In this document: positions 44,395 to 53,530 of the stretch, piece by piece
How the letters are laid out: every line of letters begins with the position of its first letter
How positions within the stretch are numbered: position 1 is the first letter of the stretch
Assembly (NCBI RefSeq): GCF_963667555.1
Contig: NZ_OY763421.1
Location: forward strand, 1,939,562 to 2,003,561
Length of the DNA stretch: 64,000 nt
Source: an uncultured Methanolobus sp.
GTDB lineage: Archaea > Halobacteriota > Methanosarcinia > Methanosarcinales > Methanosarcinaceae
Direction: 5' to 3'
Position numbers and translations under genes: made by a program
Notes under the pieces: model-generated
What the model saw: only the letters and a program-made list of their open reading frames with translations
Told to the model about the DNA's origin: nothing
Database searches by the model: none

Positions 44395-45735
44395 TTATTT
44401 CATAGGAATGAGGCTAACCTGTGGATAACCTGACACGAACTCCATCTGAACAGCAAATATGCCGGTTTTTGGCACCACACCATACATAACAAGGGTCTTG
44501 TCAACGTTTTCAAATTTCCAGTGAGTCGTTGCCATATGCGCCACTGACTCAGTAATCCTCTGGCCATATTTTGTGACAGCAAGGACAACATTATCAGTTG
44601 TCTTTGTAATGGATGCCATCTGCCCTATGATAGAGCCTATGTTCTCCCATCCATAATTGTATTCCATACTGTCAAGGCCGATATAATCAAGAACCGGTGA
44701 ACCATAACTGCGCAATATCTCGTTCTTGGACTTGTAGAAGACATCCATGTCCTTATACACGTTACCTGAGAACGGTTCGATGTATGCGGGAATTCTGCCT
44801 TTCAGGTCACGGATCTCAAATCCAACGAAATGCCCATGAAAATGGTCATCTCCTGTGAAAGGAGATATCATGCGCTTTTCAGTCTCAACACTTGTACCTT
44901 CAGTAGGCATACTGAGAAGGCCGCGGCCAAGATTGAGATGATTTATGAATGTGGGCAGCAGCAAACTGTAGAATGAGTCACCCACGCCGCTTGTGATCTC
45001 AAAGAGATTGAAGCTTCCTTTCTGATATCCTCCGGCAAGTATCTCGTCAAAATCATGTATCCCGGTTGAGATCTTGTTTTCCTCCGGGTCGGCAAGAGAA
45101 CGTGGGACTTGCGTTTGTTCCGGATAAGAAACCGTGAATGGTTCAAAACTCCTGAACCTGCCGCCATCAAGTGTGAATGGATACTTTGATTGTGAAAGTT
45201 CTACACCGCGTATCTTTAACAGGTTTATTTTCCTGATGTCGCGACCGGATATCTCAGATATCTCAAGGAAGACCACGCCATCAACAAGGTAATCAAGGGA
45301 TGTAACATCAGCCTGCTCGGTGATCATTATAAGGTCAGCATTGACCTTGCGTGAAAAATCAAAGAGCAAACGCTCAAGCTCGAATTTATTGCTTTCCCAA
45401 TCAGCGGAACGTGTTGTAGCAATGCTCAGGGAATCTATAGAATCAACAACAATAATTGGTTTAGTGTCACTGGATTCCCATATGACTTTTATGCGGGATG
45501 CCAGCATGCGCAGGAAATCCTCGTTGTTATTGAAATCACCTTCGATCCAGGGATAATTTCCATAATCAGAAGACTTATCGATGCGTGGAGAAATGTAAAC
45601 ACAGTTGCCTTTGGGACATATCTCATCTAATATTCCAAAGACAAAAGTGGTTTTCCCAGTACCAGGCTGCCCCTTTACAAGAAGGGACTTCCCATACTGG
45701 GATGAAAAGAACTCTTTGACCTCACCAGGTATCAT
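44395..45735 (-). CDS. KaiC-like protein with two RecA domains
   Basis: 446 residues. Domain 1 has an intact P-loop, LVKGQPGTGKTTFVFGI (22-29), and Walker B KPIIVVDSIDSLSIA near 92-105. Domain 2 (from about residue 230, DFDEILAGGYQKGSFNLFEI) has TSGVGDSFYSLL in place of a P-loop, so it has lost ATP binding. This arrangement resembles KaiC/GvpD-like regulators in archaea. Probably forms rings and signals with the two response regulators downstream, possibly to ArlH, which is a relative. Function inferred only. Confidence 0.78.
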   Translation of the reverse strand: MIPGEVKEFFSSQYGKSLLVKGQPGTGKTTFVFGILDEICPKGNCVYISPRIDKSSDYGNYPWIEGDFNNNEDFLRMLASRIKVIWESSDTKPIIVVDSIDSLSIATTRSADWESNKFELERLLFDFSRKVNADLIMITEQADVTSLDYLVDGVVFLEISEISGRDIRKINLLKIRGVELSQSKYPFTLDGGRFRSFEPFTVSYPEQTQVPRSLADPEENKISTGIHDFDEILAGGYQKGSFNLFEITSGVGDSFYSLLLPTFINHLNLGRGLLSMPTEGTSVETEKRMISPFTGDDHFHGHFVGFEIRDLKGRIPAYIEPFSGNVYKDMDVFYKSKNEILRSYGSPVLDYIGLDSMEYNYGWENIGSIIGQMASITKTTDNVVLAVTKYGQRITESVAHMATTHWKFENVDKTLVMYGVVPKTGIFAVQMEFVSGYPQVSLIPMK

Positions 45736-45771
45736 ACTGGTGAGTTACAATTTACAGATATATATACATAT

Positions 45772-48546
45772 CTAATTATTTAATTGTTCTTCAAGGAGAC
45801 TCTGTCCTGCGGCAAGTGCTTCGTCGATCTTGCCGGCATCAACACCGCCACCACGAGCCATGGCAGGCTTTCCGCCACCGCCGCCGCCAACTATCTGGGA
45901 CATGATCCTGACGATCTTTCCGGCATCTGCTCCTGCTTTAAGTGCATCTTCACCTGCGGCACCAACTATCTTGACACCACCGGCTTCACTTGCAAGAAGT
46001 ACAACCATGTCCGTGCTGGTTGTCAGTTCTCCGGCGATCTTTACAAGCTCATCGATATCTGCGGTAGGGATGCATGCTGCCACAAGGCGCATACCTGCGA
46101 CATTGACAGCCTCGTTGGCCATCTGGATCACATGAACATGCGCAAGGTCTTCCTTGAGCCTCTGGTTCTCCTTCTTGAACTCCTTCCATTCGTTGAAGAA
46201 ACGGTCAATTGTAGATGGAAGATGTTCAGGTCTGACACGGAGTGCGTCTGCTGCCTGGCTGAGATAGGATTCCATTTCCTGCATTGACCTGACGGCTGCA
46301 AGACCTGCGGCATACTCGATACGCTCTACACCATCCTGAACACGTTCAGTCTTGAGAATCTTGATAGGACCGACAAGTCCGGTACTGGTACAGTGGGTAC
46401 CTGCACATGCTTCTATGTCATCGGCAACCTTGAGCACACGGATGATCTTTCCAGGAGGGACACCTCCCTGATACAGTCCGAAACCATATTTCTTCTCAGC
46501 TTCGATCCTGTCCATCCATTCTGCGGAAACACGCTGGTTGTCCATAACAGTACGGTTAGCTATCAGCTCAATCTGGTTGAGCTCTTCCTGTGAGATACGT
46601 TTGTAATGTGAAATGTCAAGACGTGCGCGGTCCACGAATTTCTGGGCACCGGCCTGCCATACATGATCACCAAGAACTTTACGTGCGGCATCATTGACAA
46701 TATGGGTTGCAGTGTGGTGACATGCGTGAGCCATACGGCGTTCTTCATTCACACGTCCCTGTACCATGTCGCCCTTCTTAATGTGGAACTCGTCCTCTGA
46801 ATCCTCGATAATGTGCACAACAACACCATCGATACCCTGGACATCAATGACGTTGTGCAATACATCCTCAATGATCATTGTACCATGGTCAGCAGGCTGT
46901 CCACCGCCTTCCGGATAGAAAAGTGTGCTGTCAAGTACTACATGATTGTCAAATACATCAAGGACTACAGCCTCAAAGTTCATTCTTGTAGGTTCATCAT
47001 AGAACAACTTCTTGGTCTTTGGAAGCTTGGCTACTCTATCTGCATATGGGAAAACTTTTTCCTCTTTTGCCTCGGCCTTGCTGTGCCCTTCGGCAACAAG
47101 TGAATAGAAGTTATCAGGCAGATCCACAGCCACGCCAACCTCTAATGCTGCTTCTTTGGAGATCTCAGGCGGAATTCCGTGACTGTCATACATCTCGATA
47201 ATACTTTCAAGAGGCATGTTCTGACCGGATTCCTTGTAGTGCTTCGCAGATTTCTGGATCATGCGCTTTCCACGTTCAAGGGTCTCGCCGAACTTGCGCT
47301 CTTCGTGTTCAAGGATGTCCTGTATAACATCGAACTTCTCCTCAAACTCAGGATACTCCGGAAGGTTGTTTATGTGCATCCTTACAATATCGGACAGTGG
47401 AGCTCTAATGCCCATGTCCTTCATCATCCTGAGTGTCCTGCGCAGTACGAGTCTTGCAAGGTATCCTGCCTTTACATTGGAAGGAATGACACCATCTGCA
47501 AGCATGAAAGTAAGACAGCGTGTGTGATCAGTGATAGCGTATACGGTCTCAACAGGCTCCATGATGGATGAAAGCTTCTCAACGGTCGTACCTATGCTGG
47601 AAGCAACCTGTTTTCTCAGTTCAAAGAGATTGGCCTTCTCGCTTACGTCCATAAGACCTGCAAGACGGGCGTTCTGGGCAAGGATATTGGCATACTCGGA
47701 ATTGTCAAGTTCGTGGTTAACTCCCGCAAGGTCCATGAGCTCGTTGACAATGTTCGGGAAAACTGCATCATATATAGTAGGGGAACCCTTGGATGCCCAT
47801 ACGAACCTTTCAAGGCCATAACCTGTGTCCACGATGTAGTTGTCCATCTTCTTGTAGTTCTCGCCCTTAATGGCAATATCGCCATCCTTTGACTGCTTGA
47901 GGTCCATGAACACAAGGGTTGCGACTTCAAGACCGCCAATGAGCGCTTCTACACAAGGTCCGGCGTTTCCTCCGCCTGCCCATGGCTCCTCTTTATATGT
48001 AACAGCCATTGGGTCTACGCCAAGGGAGTTGAAAAGTTCATCACATAGTTCTACTGTATGGTCTTTCCAGTAAATTTCCTCACCTTTTTTATTGAAGGCG
48101 TGGTGAGCCATCATTTCAAATGTGGTAAGGTGGCGGCCACTTCTGCCTACTGCATCCAGGTCAGAAAGACGGATGCATGGCTGGGAAATTGTCAATGGGT
48201 TTGCGGGTGGTGGCACCTGTCCGGAAGTCACAAATGGCTGGAAATCCGCAATTGACGCAATGGTCAGATATATATCATCTCTCCATCTTGCGATAACAGG
48301 ATATCTTTCAAGCCTTGTGTGGCCTCTTTCTTCAAAGAAGTTCAAGTAATACTCACGCATTTCCGCGAGGTCGAACTGTTTCTTAAATACAGGATTACCG
48401 ATAAATGAGTATGGATCGCATGGTGCATCGCCACATGTGACTCTTTCAAGGTCACGGGTCCAGAAATGTTTTCCACATTTAGAGCACTGTTTGCGAACGA
48501 ATCCATTCTCTGAAAAATAATCAAGCTGATATTCGTCTTCAAGCAT
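45772..48546 (-). CDS. alaS: Alanyl-tRNA synthetase, archaeal type
   Basis: 924 residues, full length. The archaeal N-terminal zinc ribbon is present (KQCSKCGKHFWTRDLERV and CGDAPCDPYSFIG), then the class II catalytic core (VIARWRDDIYLTIASI, GRHLTTFEMMAHH, AWAGGGNAGPC-like stretch), the tRNA-editing domain (HHTATHIVNDAARKV with its histidine pair and CAGTHC), and a C-terminal C-Ala domain ending in GGGGGGKPAMARGGG. A TATA-like element at 48571 lies close enough for a near-leaderless mRNA. Confidence 0.95.
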   Translation of the reverse strand: MLEDEYQLDYFSENGFVRKQCSKCGKHFWTRDLERVTCGDAPCDPYSFIGNPVFKKQFDLAEMREYYLNFFEERGHTRLERYPVIARWRDDIYLTIASIADFQPFVTSGQVPPPANPLTISQPCIRLSDLDAVGRSGRHLTTFEMMAHHAFNKKGEEIYWKDHTVELCDELFNSLGVDPMAVTYKEEPWAGGGNAGPCVEALIGGLEVATLVFMDLKQSKDGDIAIKGENYKKMDNYIVDTGYGLERFVWASKGSPTIYDAVFPNIVNELMDLAGVNHELDNSEYANILAQNARLAGLMDVSEKANLFELRKQVASSIGTTVEKLSSIMEPVETVYAITDHTRCLTFMLADGVIPSNVKAGYLARLVLRRTLRMMKDMGIRAPLSDIVRMHINNLPEYPEFEEKFDVIQDILEHEERKFGETLERGKRMIQKSAKHYKESGQNMPLESIIEMYDSHGIPPEISKEAALEVGVAVDLPDNFYSLVAEGHSKAEAKEEKVFPYADRVAKLPKTKKLFYDEPTRMNFEAVVLDVFDNHVVLDSTLFYPEGGGQPADHGTMIIEDVLHNVIDVQGIDGVVVHIIEDSEDEFHIKKGDMVQGRVNEERRMAHACHHTATHIVNDAARKVLGDHVWQAGAQKFVDRARLDISHYKRISQEELNQIELIANRTVMDNQRVSAEWMDRIEAEKKYGFGLYQGGVPPGKIIRVLKVADDIEACAGTHCTSTGLVGPIKILKTERVQDGVERIEYAAGLAAVRSMQEMESYLSQAADALRVRPEHLPSTIDRFFNEWKEFKKENQRLKEDLAHVHVIQMANEAVNVAGMRLVAACIPTADIDELVKIAGELTTSTDMVVLLASEAGGVKIVGAAGEDALKAGADAGKIVRIMSQIVGGGGGGKPAMARGGGVDAGKIDEALAAGQSLLEEQLNN

Positions 48547-48855
48547 AAATATTCCAACTGGATGATTGTTTTATTTAAGTAATATAGTCAGATTTATTCT
48601 TCCAACTATCGCCCCAATGATTAAAAACGTTTCTTATCTAAGACCGAACACCCGGGTGCTACTCATTGCAGTATATAAATGATTATATAAATATACATGC
48701 CGAATAAATTCTATTGTTGCTTTTTATCGACAAATCACGAACACGAAATTTTGCAATTTGTGAACATAAGTTGAAGATTGTCTGTACATACTGCAAAAAA
48801 ACAGTACATTAGGTTTAAGTGCATGACCATGAAAATGTGTTATTGGTGATGACCG
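48547..48855. other. Gene-free 309-base divergent region between alaS and the 48856 gene
   Basis: Contains an alaS TATA candidate on the minus strand (ACTTAAATAA, 48571-48580), two TATA-like tracts on + (48671-48697) about 160 bases before the next ATG, a perfect 10-base palindrome CACCCGGGTG (48649-48658), and TACTG-CAAAAAAA-CAGTA just before a GTTTAAG element and the GGTGATGA ribosome-binding site of the + gene. The distance between the upstream TATA tracts and the start codon would allow a long leader or a small RNA. No tRNA or open frame is visible. Confidence 0.5.
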
Positions 48856-49131
48856 ATGGAATCAATGCGTTATATGTCATTAGTATTCAGAGGGCTTGTA
48901 GAAGAATATAATAATACAGGTGTCAGACCATCCGTATTTATGGATGCAAGTGGCAGCCTGCAAGTATACCTGTGTGATCCTATAATCGAGGAAATGGACG
49001 AGGATTATGGAATCGATATCGAACGGGAATATGATGTGAATGGCGGACAGTTCTCAGATGCATACCTTAACAGAGTAATGCCTGTTGAAACGATCAGACA
49101 CAATCTTGGGAATGAGGCAACGATCCAGTAA
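48856..49131 (+). CDS. Small acidic protein of unknown function
   Basis: 91 residues with no recognised domain. It starts at ATG 48856 after GGTGATGA; a second ATG four codons in is possible. The C-terminal half is acidic (IIEEMDEDYGIDIEREYDVN), and SLQVYLCDPIIEEM suggests a beta-strand with a conserved-looking Cys. No membrane segment. Only 94 bases separate it from the next small gene on the same strand, so the two may be an operon. Confidence 0.65.
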   Translation: MESMRYMSLVFRGLVEEYNNTGVRPSVFMDASGSLQVYLCDPIIEEMDEDYGIDIEREYDVNGGQFSDAYLNRVMPVETIRHNLGNEATIQ

Positions 49132-49225
49132 ATAATCTTTGCAATCAAAAACGCAGGACCTTACGTGGCGAAATTAGCACGGGATGAGGGAAAAGGGACC
49201 TGCATCCAGCCCCAGGGTGAAAAAC

Positions 49226-49642
49226 ATGGACTACAAAAAACTTCTGAAAGTACTGAAAAACTCAAAACAGGTCTACAGAGAAGACTATGTTAAGAAAATA
49301 TTCAGAAGCGCACACTACGATATTGGATTGTTTGAGGAACAGCTCACAGAATTCAATTCAACCCTGTCAGGCGGCGATTCTGAAGCCGCTAAATCTTACA
49401 TGGACCGGACGATCCTGGCCCAGGTGATCGATGACGCTTCAATATTACTGGAAATCGTAAAGGGAAGTCCCTGTCTGAATACAGAAGAGAACAAAACCAT
49501 TGAAGAAATGATCTTCGCCCTCGATGCGATGAGCGATAAAATAGAAGTTCTGGACGAGGTAAAGACACTTGCCGACATGTCCGAACAGGAAGGATTTGCC
49601 GCTACATCACAACGAAAAGATAGAATTTACGCAAACGTGTGA
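49226..49642 (+). CDS. Helical protein of unknown function
   Basis: 138 residues from ATG 49226, which has AGGGTGA six bases upstream; the earlier ATG at 49184 has no site and would add a Pro/Ser-rich tail unlike the rest. The chain is predicted helical and acidic: DYKKLLKVLKNSKQVYRED, LAQVIDDASILLEIVKG, IEEMIFALDAMSDKIEVLDE. No known motif. The 5' leader (49132-49225) contains GCAGGACC and GGGACCTGC that could pair imperfectly. Confidence 0.65.
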   Translation: MDYKKLLKVLKNSKQVYREDYVKKIFRSAHYDIGLFEEQLTEFNSTLSGGDSEAAKSYMDRTILAQVIDDASILLEIVKGSPCLNTEENKTIEEMIFALDAMSDKIEVLDEVKTLADMSEQEGFAATSQRKDRIYANV

Positions 49643-49826
49643 ATTCACATAACTTCATATCACCTCCAATTTTACTTTTTTTGATACATTTTCATCCATA
49701 GAGGACATTCTGATCACCACTTTTTGAACAAAAATCAGATTTAGATTTATTTTAGATTTATTTTGATCGATAATAGACTGCATCAGGGCATTAGTTTTAA
49801 GGCATCGTCAGGTAATTGATACAGAC
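49643..49826. other. 184-base intergenic region before surE
   Basis: T-rich tracts after the 49226 gene (about 49670-49682) look like a stop for it, followed by a short direct repeat (TTTAGATTTATTT twice at about 49738-49764). No clear TATA box and no frame of note on +; the minus strand carries GGAGGTGAT at 49659-49667 directly before a tiny frame, listed as rejected. Confidence 0.35.
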
Positions 49827-50615
49827 ATGCCAAAAAAGATACTTGTTACCAACGATGATGGTGTTTATTCAACAGGCATACATGCAGCCTGGAAAAGTGT
49901 TTCAGACCTTGGGGATGTGACAGTATCCGCACCTATGACGCAGCAAAGTGGTGTTGGAAGATCGATCTCTATTTTTGAACCACTGAGAATTACACAGGCA
50001 ACGATAAACGGGATAGATGTTAATGCGGTGGCAGGCACACCTACTGATTCTGTGATTCTGGGAATTTTTGCAGTCATGAAGGAAATGCCCAACCTGATTC
50101 TTTCAGGATTTAACATAGGAGAAAATATCAGCACCGACACAATCACAACATCCGGAACGATCGGTGCGGCACTGGAAGGTGCGAGCTATGGAATACCTGC
50201 CATTGCTGCTTCCATACAGGTCATGGAAGAAGGAGACAAATTCGACGATAACAGGAACTTCCAGCACGATTATGATGTTGCCATTAAGGTTGTCAACCGA
50301 ATTGCAAAGAAAGTGCTTGAACACGGACTGCCCGAGAATGTTGACCTGCTTAATGTGAACATACCACACCATGCAGATAATGAACCTGAAATTGAGATTA
50401 CGCGCCTTGCAAGGAAATTCTTCAAGACAGATGTTGAAGAACGACATGACCCCAGAGGCAGACCATATTACTGGATCGCAGGTGAACTGATAGTGGATGA
50501 AGAAGAGGGAACCGATGTTAATGCCATCATGAACAACGGAAATGTGTCTGTAACACCCATATCCCTTGATGCTACTTCCCCAATTGACTTCTCAGAGATA
50601 GAGCACCTGCTGTAA
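49827..50615 (+). CDS. surE: 5'/3'-nucleotidase SurE
   Basis: 262 residues. The metal-binding ILVTNDDGVYSTGIHA at the N-terminus is the family hallmark (Asp-Asp pair), with APMTQQSGVGRSIS, LILSGFNIGENIS (SGxNxG), TSGTIGAALEG and NVNIPHH further along. SurE removes phosphate from nucleoside monophosphates and helps survival in stationary phase. It stands alone on + and ends against a hairpin shared with the small gene on the other strand. Confidence 0.93.
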   Translation: MPKKILVTNDDGVYSTGIHAAWKSVSDLGDVTVSAPMTQQSGVGRSISIFEPLRITQATINGIDVNAVAGTPTDSVILGIFAVMKEMPNLILSGFNIGENISTDTITTSGTIGAALEGASYGIPAIAASIQVMEEGDKFDDNRNFQHDYDVAIKVVNRIAKKVLEHGLPENVDLLNVNIPHHADNEPEIEITRLARKFFKTDVEERHDPRGRPYYWIAGELIVDEEEGTDVNAIMNNGNVSVTPISLDATSPIDFSEIEHLL

Positions 50616-50664
50616 GACTATTGAAATCAGAATAAAAATTACAAAGGAAAATTGAAAACAAAAA

Positions 50665-50703
50665 TAGTTCCTGACACAAATATCAGACTATTTTCAGGAA
50701 CTA
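50665..50703. terminator. Bidirectional hairpin terminator between surE and the moaA operon
   Basis: TAGTTCCTGA at 50665-50674 pairs with TCAGGAACTA at 50694-50703, 10 base pairs around a 19-base loop. T-rich sequence follows on both sides (CTGTTTTATTTTG on +, TTTTTGTTTTC on the minus strand). The right arm contains the stop codon of the small gene. Confidence 0.7.
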
Positions 50704-50850
50704 CTGTTTTATTTTGATAATGACTTCTTTGCAGTCATCCTCAACACCATGTAGTGTTGTGACAGCTCCGATCACAGTGCTGCCAAGTATGGACTGCACG
50801 AAATGATTTATCTCAATATCCTTTCCATCTACAGTAAGTACGACTTCCAT
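50701..50850 (-). CDS. 49-residue small protein downstream of moaA
   Basis: A short frame that reads MEVVLTVDGKDIEINHFVQS, then ILGSTVIGAVTTLHGVED and a basic end. ATG is preceded by GGAGTGAT at ideal spacing, and the site overlaps the end of moaA, leaving only 14 bases between the genes. A strong ribosome-binding site, alternating beta-like pattern and the terminator at its stop support a real gene. I do not recognise the product; the position suggests a link with molybdopterin synthesis or simple co-transcription. Confidence 0.72.
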   Translation of the reverse strand: MEVVLTVDGKDIEINHFVQSILGSTVIGAVTTLHGVEDDCKEVIIKIKQ

Positions 50851-50864
50851 TTTTTATCACTCCT

Positions 50865-51779
50865 TCAACTTTGGCAGAACGGTACACGCTTGCTGACAGC
50901 AAGCCTGAAGAGATCAGGTAGCTCTTCAATACTGGCCTCTGAGACATCAACCATATTATTACTTATCAGAAGGCATGGCTTTAGTTTTCCGTCTGCTGTG
51001 ACCCTTATACGATTACAGTTCGCACAGAACTCCGTATTATCAACCGGTCTGACAAATTCGACTTCTGCACCATTGATAATATATTTTTTCCTTTTATGAA
51101 GCTCACGCACCCGCACATCCGAAGAGACAGATAATAGTGAGCGTTCAACTTCATTGGCATCTATCCGGTACTGCGGAAGATCCCTGAAGTCCATCAGTTC
51201 GATCAATTGTAAGATCACGTCCCCGCCATATCCGCGCGTAAATTCCAGCATATCCTTGATCTCATTATCATTAAGATCTTTAAGGAGAACCATGTTAAGT
51301 TTGACCGGAGTCAGACCAACATCTACCGCTTCATGTATCCCATCAAGCACCCTGTCAAAAATTCCCTTTCCGCAGTTGGTGATAGTGTGGTACTTGCCCG
51401 GATCAAGAGAATCGAGGCTTATGTTTACGCGGTCAAGACCTGCATCTTTCAGGGAAGATGCCCTGTCTTTCAGCAAGACGGCATTGGTGGTCATGGAAAT
51501 ATCTTTCATTTCAGGCAGACGCACAAGTGCTTCCTCTAAGTCTTTTCTGAGAAGAGGCTCGCCACCGGAGATCTTCAGTCTGTTAATTCCAAAATGAGAT
51601 CCTACTTCCACTATATTGACAATAGTATCCACTGACATCTCTTTGCTATGACCAATATGGCCTTCATTATGACAGTAGATGCAATTCAGATTGCAGCGGT
51701 CAGTTACAGACATTCTCAGACTTCTAACTGTACGTCCATAAGAATCAGTAAGAAGTTCTGTCGCTTCCGGGAGAGACAT
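50865..51779 (-). CDS. moaA: GTP 3',8-cyclase (molybdopterin/tungstopterin biosynthesis)
   Basis: 304 residues, a radical SAM enzyme. N-terminal cluster motif VTDRCNLNCIYCHNEGH, then ISGGEPLLR, SLDS and the second cluster site near the C-terminus in NTEFCANCNRIRVTADG with KPCLL. MoaA starts the pterin cofactor used by formylmethanofuran dehydrogenase in methanogenesis. No ribosome-binding site precedes the ATG and only short AT-rich sequence separates it from the divergent cfbB/cbiA gene, so the mRNA may be leaderless. Confidence 0.93.
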   Translation of the reverse strand: MSLPEATELLTDSYGRTVRSLRMSVTDRCNLNCIYCHNEGHIGHSKEMSVDTIVNIVEVGSHFGINRLKISGGEPLLRKDLEEALVRLPEMKDISMTTNAVLLKDRASSLKDAGLDRVNISLDSLDPGKYHTITNCGKGIFDRVLDGIHEAVDVGLTPVKLNMVLLKDLNDNEIKDMLEFTRGYGGDVILQLIELMDFRDLPQYRIDANEVERSLLSVSSDVRVRELHKRKKYIINGAEVEFVRPVDNTEFCANCNRIRVTADGKLKPCLLISNNMVDVSEASIEELPDLFRLAVSKRVPFCQS

Positions 51780-51868
51780 AGTACTTAGATATACGCTCTT
51801 TATTTAATCGTTTTGAATCGTCGCCTGAGGGAATAATACATATATCCGAACTATACACAATAAACTCC

Positions 51869-53185
51869 ATGACAAATGCGGTGTTGCTTGCAGGTACCAA
51901 CAGCGGAGTTGGAAAAACTACGGTTTCCATGGGCATTATGGCTGCCCTGAAAAAAAGAGAGATGGAAGTTCAGCCTTTTAAGGTCGGACCTGATTATATA
52001 GACCCAACTTACCATACCGCTATTTGCGGCAAGCCATCAAGGAACCTCGATACTTTTATGATGCAGGTAGATGGCGTAAAGAACACTTTTTCCATGCATT
52101 CTGAAAATGCTGATATCAACATTGTAGAAGGAGTTATGGGACTCTTTGACGGAATGGGAGCTACTGAGATAGCAAGTTCCGCACATGTTGCCAAGTCACT
52201 GGGATTACCTGTGATACTTATTGTGAACGTACATGGAATGTCAAGAAGTGCCGCAGCTATTGTCAAGGGATTTTCCCAGTTTGACCCGGATGTAAAGATC
52301 GCCGGTGTTATCCTGAACAAAGTTGGAAGTCCAAGACATGCGCAAATGATCATAGATTCAATACCTGACATCCCCGTTGTTGGAACACTGCCACGTAACA
52401 AGGATGTTACTGTACCTTCCAGACATCTGGGATTATACATGGCAAATGAACTGGATTTCGATACTGAAAGCCTGGCTGCCTTCATCGAAGAGAATATTGA
52501 CCTTGATGCAATAATCGAACTCTCAAAAACAGCGCCTGATTACGAAGCTCCTGGAAAGGAAAAGGAAATAGGAGCAGACCTGAAAATAGGAATTGCTTAT
52601 GACAGCGCATTCTGTTTTTACTACCAGGAAATGTTTGAGGCTTTCAAAAAAGCAGGTGCAGAGATTGAGTTTTTCAGCCCGATGAAAGGAGAGCTTCCGG
52701 ATGTGGATGGGTTCTACTTTGGCGGTGGCTATCCTGAGCTTTACATTTCAGAGCTTGAGAAGTCTAAGACAACAAAAGCCCTCAAAGATCTGTCGGCAGA
52801 AGGTATGCCAATGTACGGAGAATGCGGCGGATTGCAATATATGTCTTCATCCTATGAGATAGAAGGAACTGTTTACAAGATGGCAGATGTACTCCCTGCA
52901 GAAACTGTCCAGACCAAAAAACTTCAGGCACTCGGTTACACTGAAGGAGTTGCAAACGGAGACTTCATCAAAGGAACTATCCGGGGACATGAGTTCCACT
53001 ATTCTGCAACCTATTGCGACAACGATGCTAAGCTTGCATATGAGATGAGGAGAGGAAAAGGAATTATCGATGGTAAGGACGGACTTACCGAGTACAATTC
53101 ACTTGCAAGCTATACCCACGCACATCCGGCAACATTCCCTGTGAAGAGTTTTGTTGAGAAATGCAGGGAATACAAGCGCAGTTAA
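51869..53185 (+). CDS. Ni-sirohydrochlorin / cobyrinate a,c-diamide synthase
   Basis: 438 residues: P-loop VLLAGTNSGVGKTTVSMG at the N-terminus, then KVGPDYIDPTYHT, EGVMGLFDGMGATE, and a C-terminal glutaminase domain with FYFGGGYPELY and MYGECGGLQYM (nucleophile Cys), closing with HEFHYSATY and THAHPATFP. In methanogens the F430-pathway enzyme CfbB and the cobalamin enzyme CbiA are close relatives, and the sequence alone does not decide. Standing apart from other cobalamin genes makes CfbB a fair choice. Confidence 0.85.
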   Translation: MTNAVLLAGTNSGVGKTTVSMGIMAALKKREMEVQPFKVGPDYIDPTYHTAICGKPSRNLDTFMMQVDGVKNTFSMHSENADINIVEGVMGLFDGMGATEIASSAHVAKSLGLPVILIVNVHGMSRSAAAIVKGFSQFDPDVKIAGVILNKVGSPRHAQMIIDSIPDIPVVGTLPRNKDVTVPSRHLGLYMANELDFDTESLAAFIEENIDLDAIIELSKTAPDYEAPGKEKEIGADLKIGIAYDSAFCFYYQEMFEAFKKAGAEIEFFSPMKGELPDVDGFYFGGGYPELYISELEKSKTTKALKDLSAEGMPMYGECGGLQYMSSSYEIEGTVYKMADVLPAETVQTKKLQALGYTEGVANGDFIKGTIRGHEFHYSATYCDNDAKLAYEMRRGKGIIDGKDGLTEYNSLASYTHAHPATFPVKSFVEKCREYKRS

Positions 53186-53209
53186 AGATAGTAATTATAG
53201 CTTACAACA

Positions 53210-53238
53210 GATAGCAGGAAACTGTTATCGCTCTTTTT
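53210..53238 (+). terminator. GNRA-tetraloop hairpin and T run after the cfbB/cbiA gene
   Basis: GATAGCAG (53210-53217) pairs with CTGTTATC (53222-53229), eight pairs including one G-U, around a GAAA tetraloop, and CTCTTTTTC follows. Shaped like an intrinsic terminator. Confidence 0.6.
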
Positions 53239-53443
53239 CAATAACATGCACATTTGAACAGATTACATTCTCTTTTTATTTGATCAGACGCACAAGAGAT
53301 ACTGTTGCCAATAAGCTGCACACGACTTAATACTCTGGCAGACTCTGGTTTTATCATATTTGTATCTAAAACGAAGATTTGGATTAAATATGCACAATTA
53401 CGACAAATATATATACAAATATTTCCTAATAACGAATACACAG

Positions 53444-53453
53444 TATAAATTTA
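53444..53453 (+). promoter_or_regulatory. TATA box candidate for the PEF-CTERM protein gene
   Basis: TATAAATTTA lies 78 bases before ATG 53531, giving a leader of about 50 bases that includes GGTGGT before the start. Confidence 0.5.
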
Positions 53454-53530
53454 TAATAAAAGTATATTATCTTATTAATAAATTTGTATTAATTAATATT
53501 ACCTGAAAAAACGTAAATACTGGTGGTACA

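Larger units (their letters stand above)
53186..53530. other. 345-base intergenic region before the PEF-CTERM gene
   Basis: Begins with a terminator hairpin (53210-53229) and T tracts, then A+T-rich sequence with a TATA box at 53444-53453 and further AT tracts (53474-53500). GGTGGT precedes the PEF-CTERM start. No open frame with a ribosome-binding site is seen on either strand. Confidence 0.5.

Noticed and set aside
49656..49667. Perfect GGAGGTGAT on the minus strand before an ATG
   Set aside because: The ATG touches the site and the frame is only 18 codons, running antisense into the 49226 gene. Probably chance.
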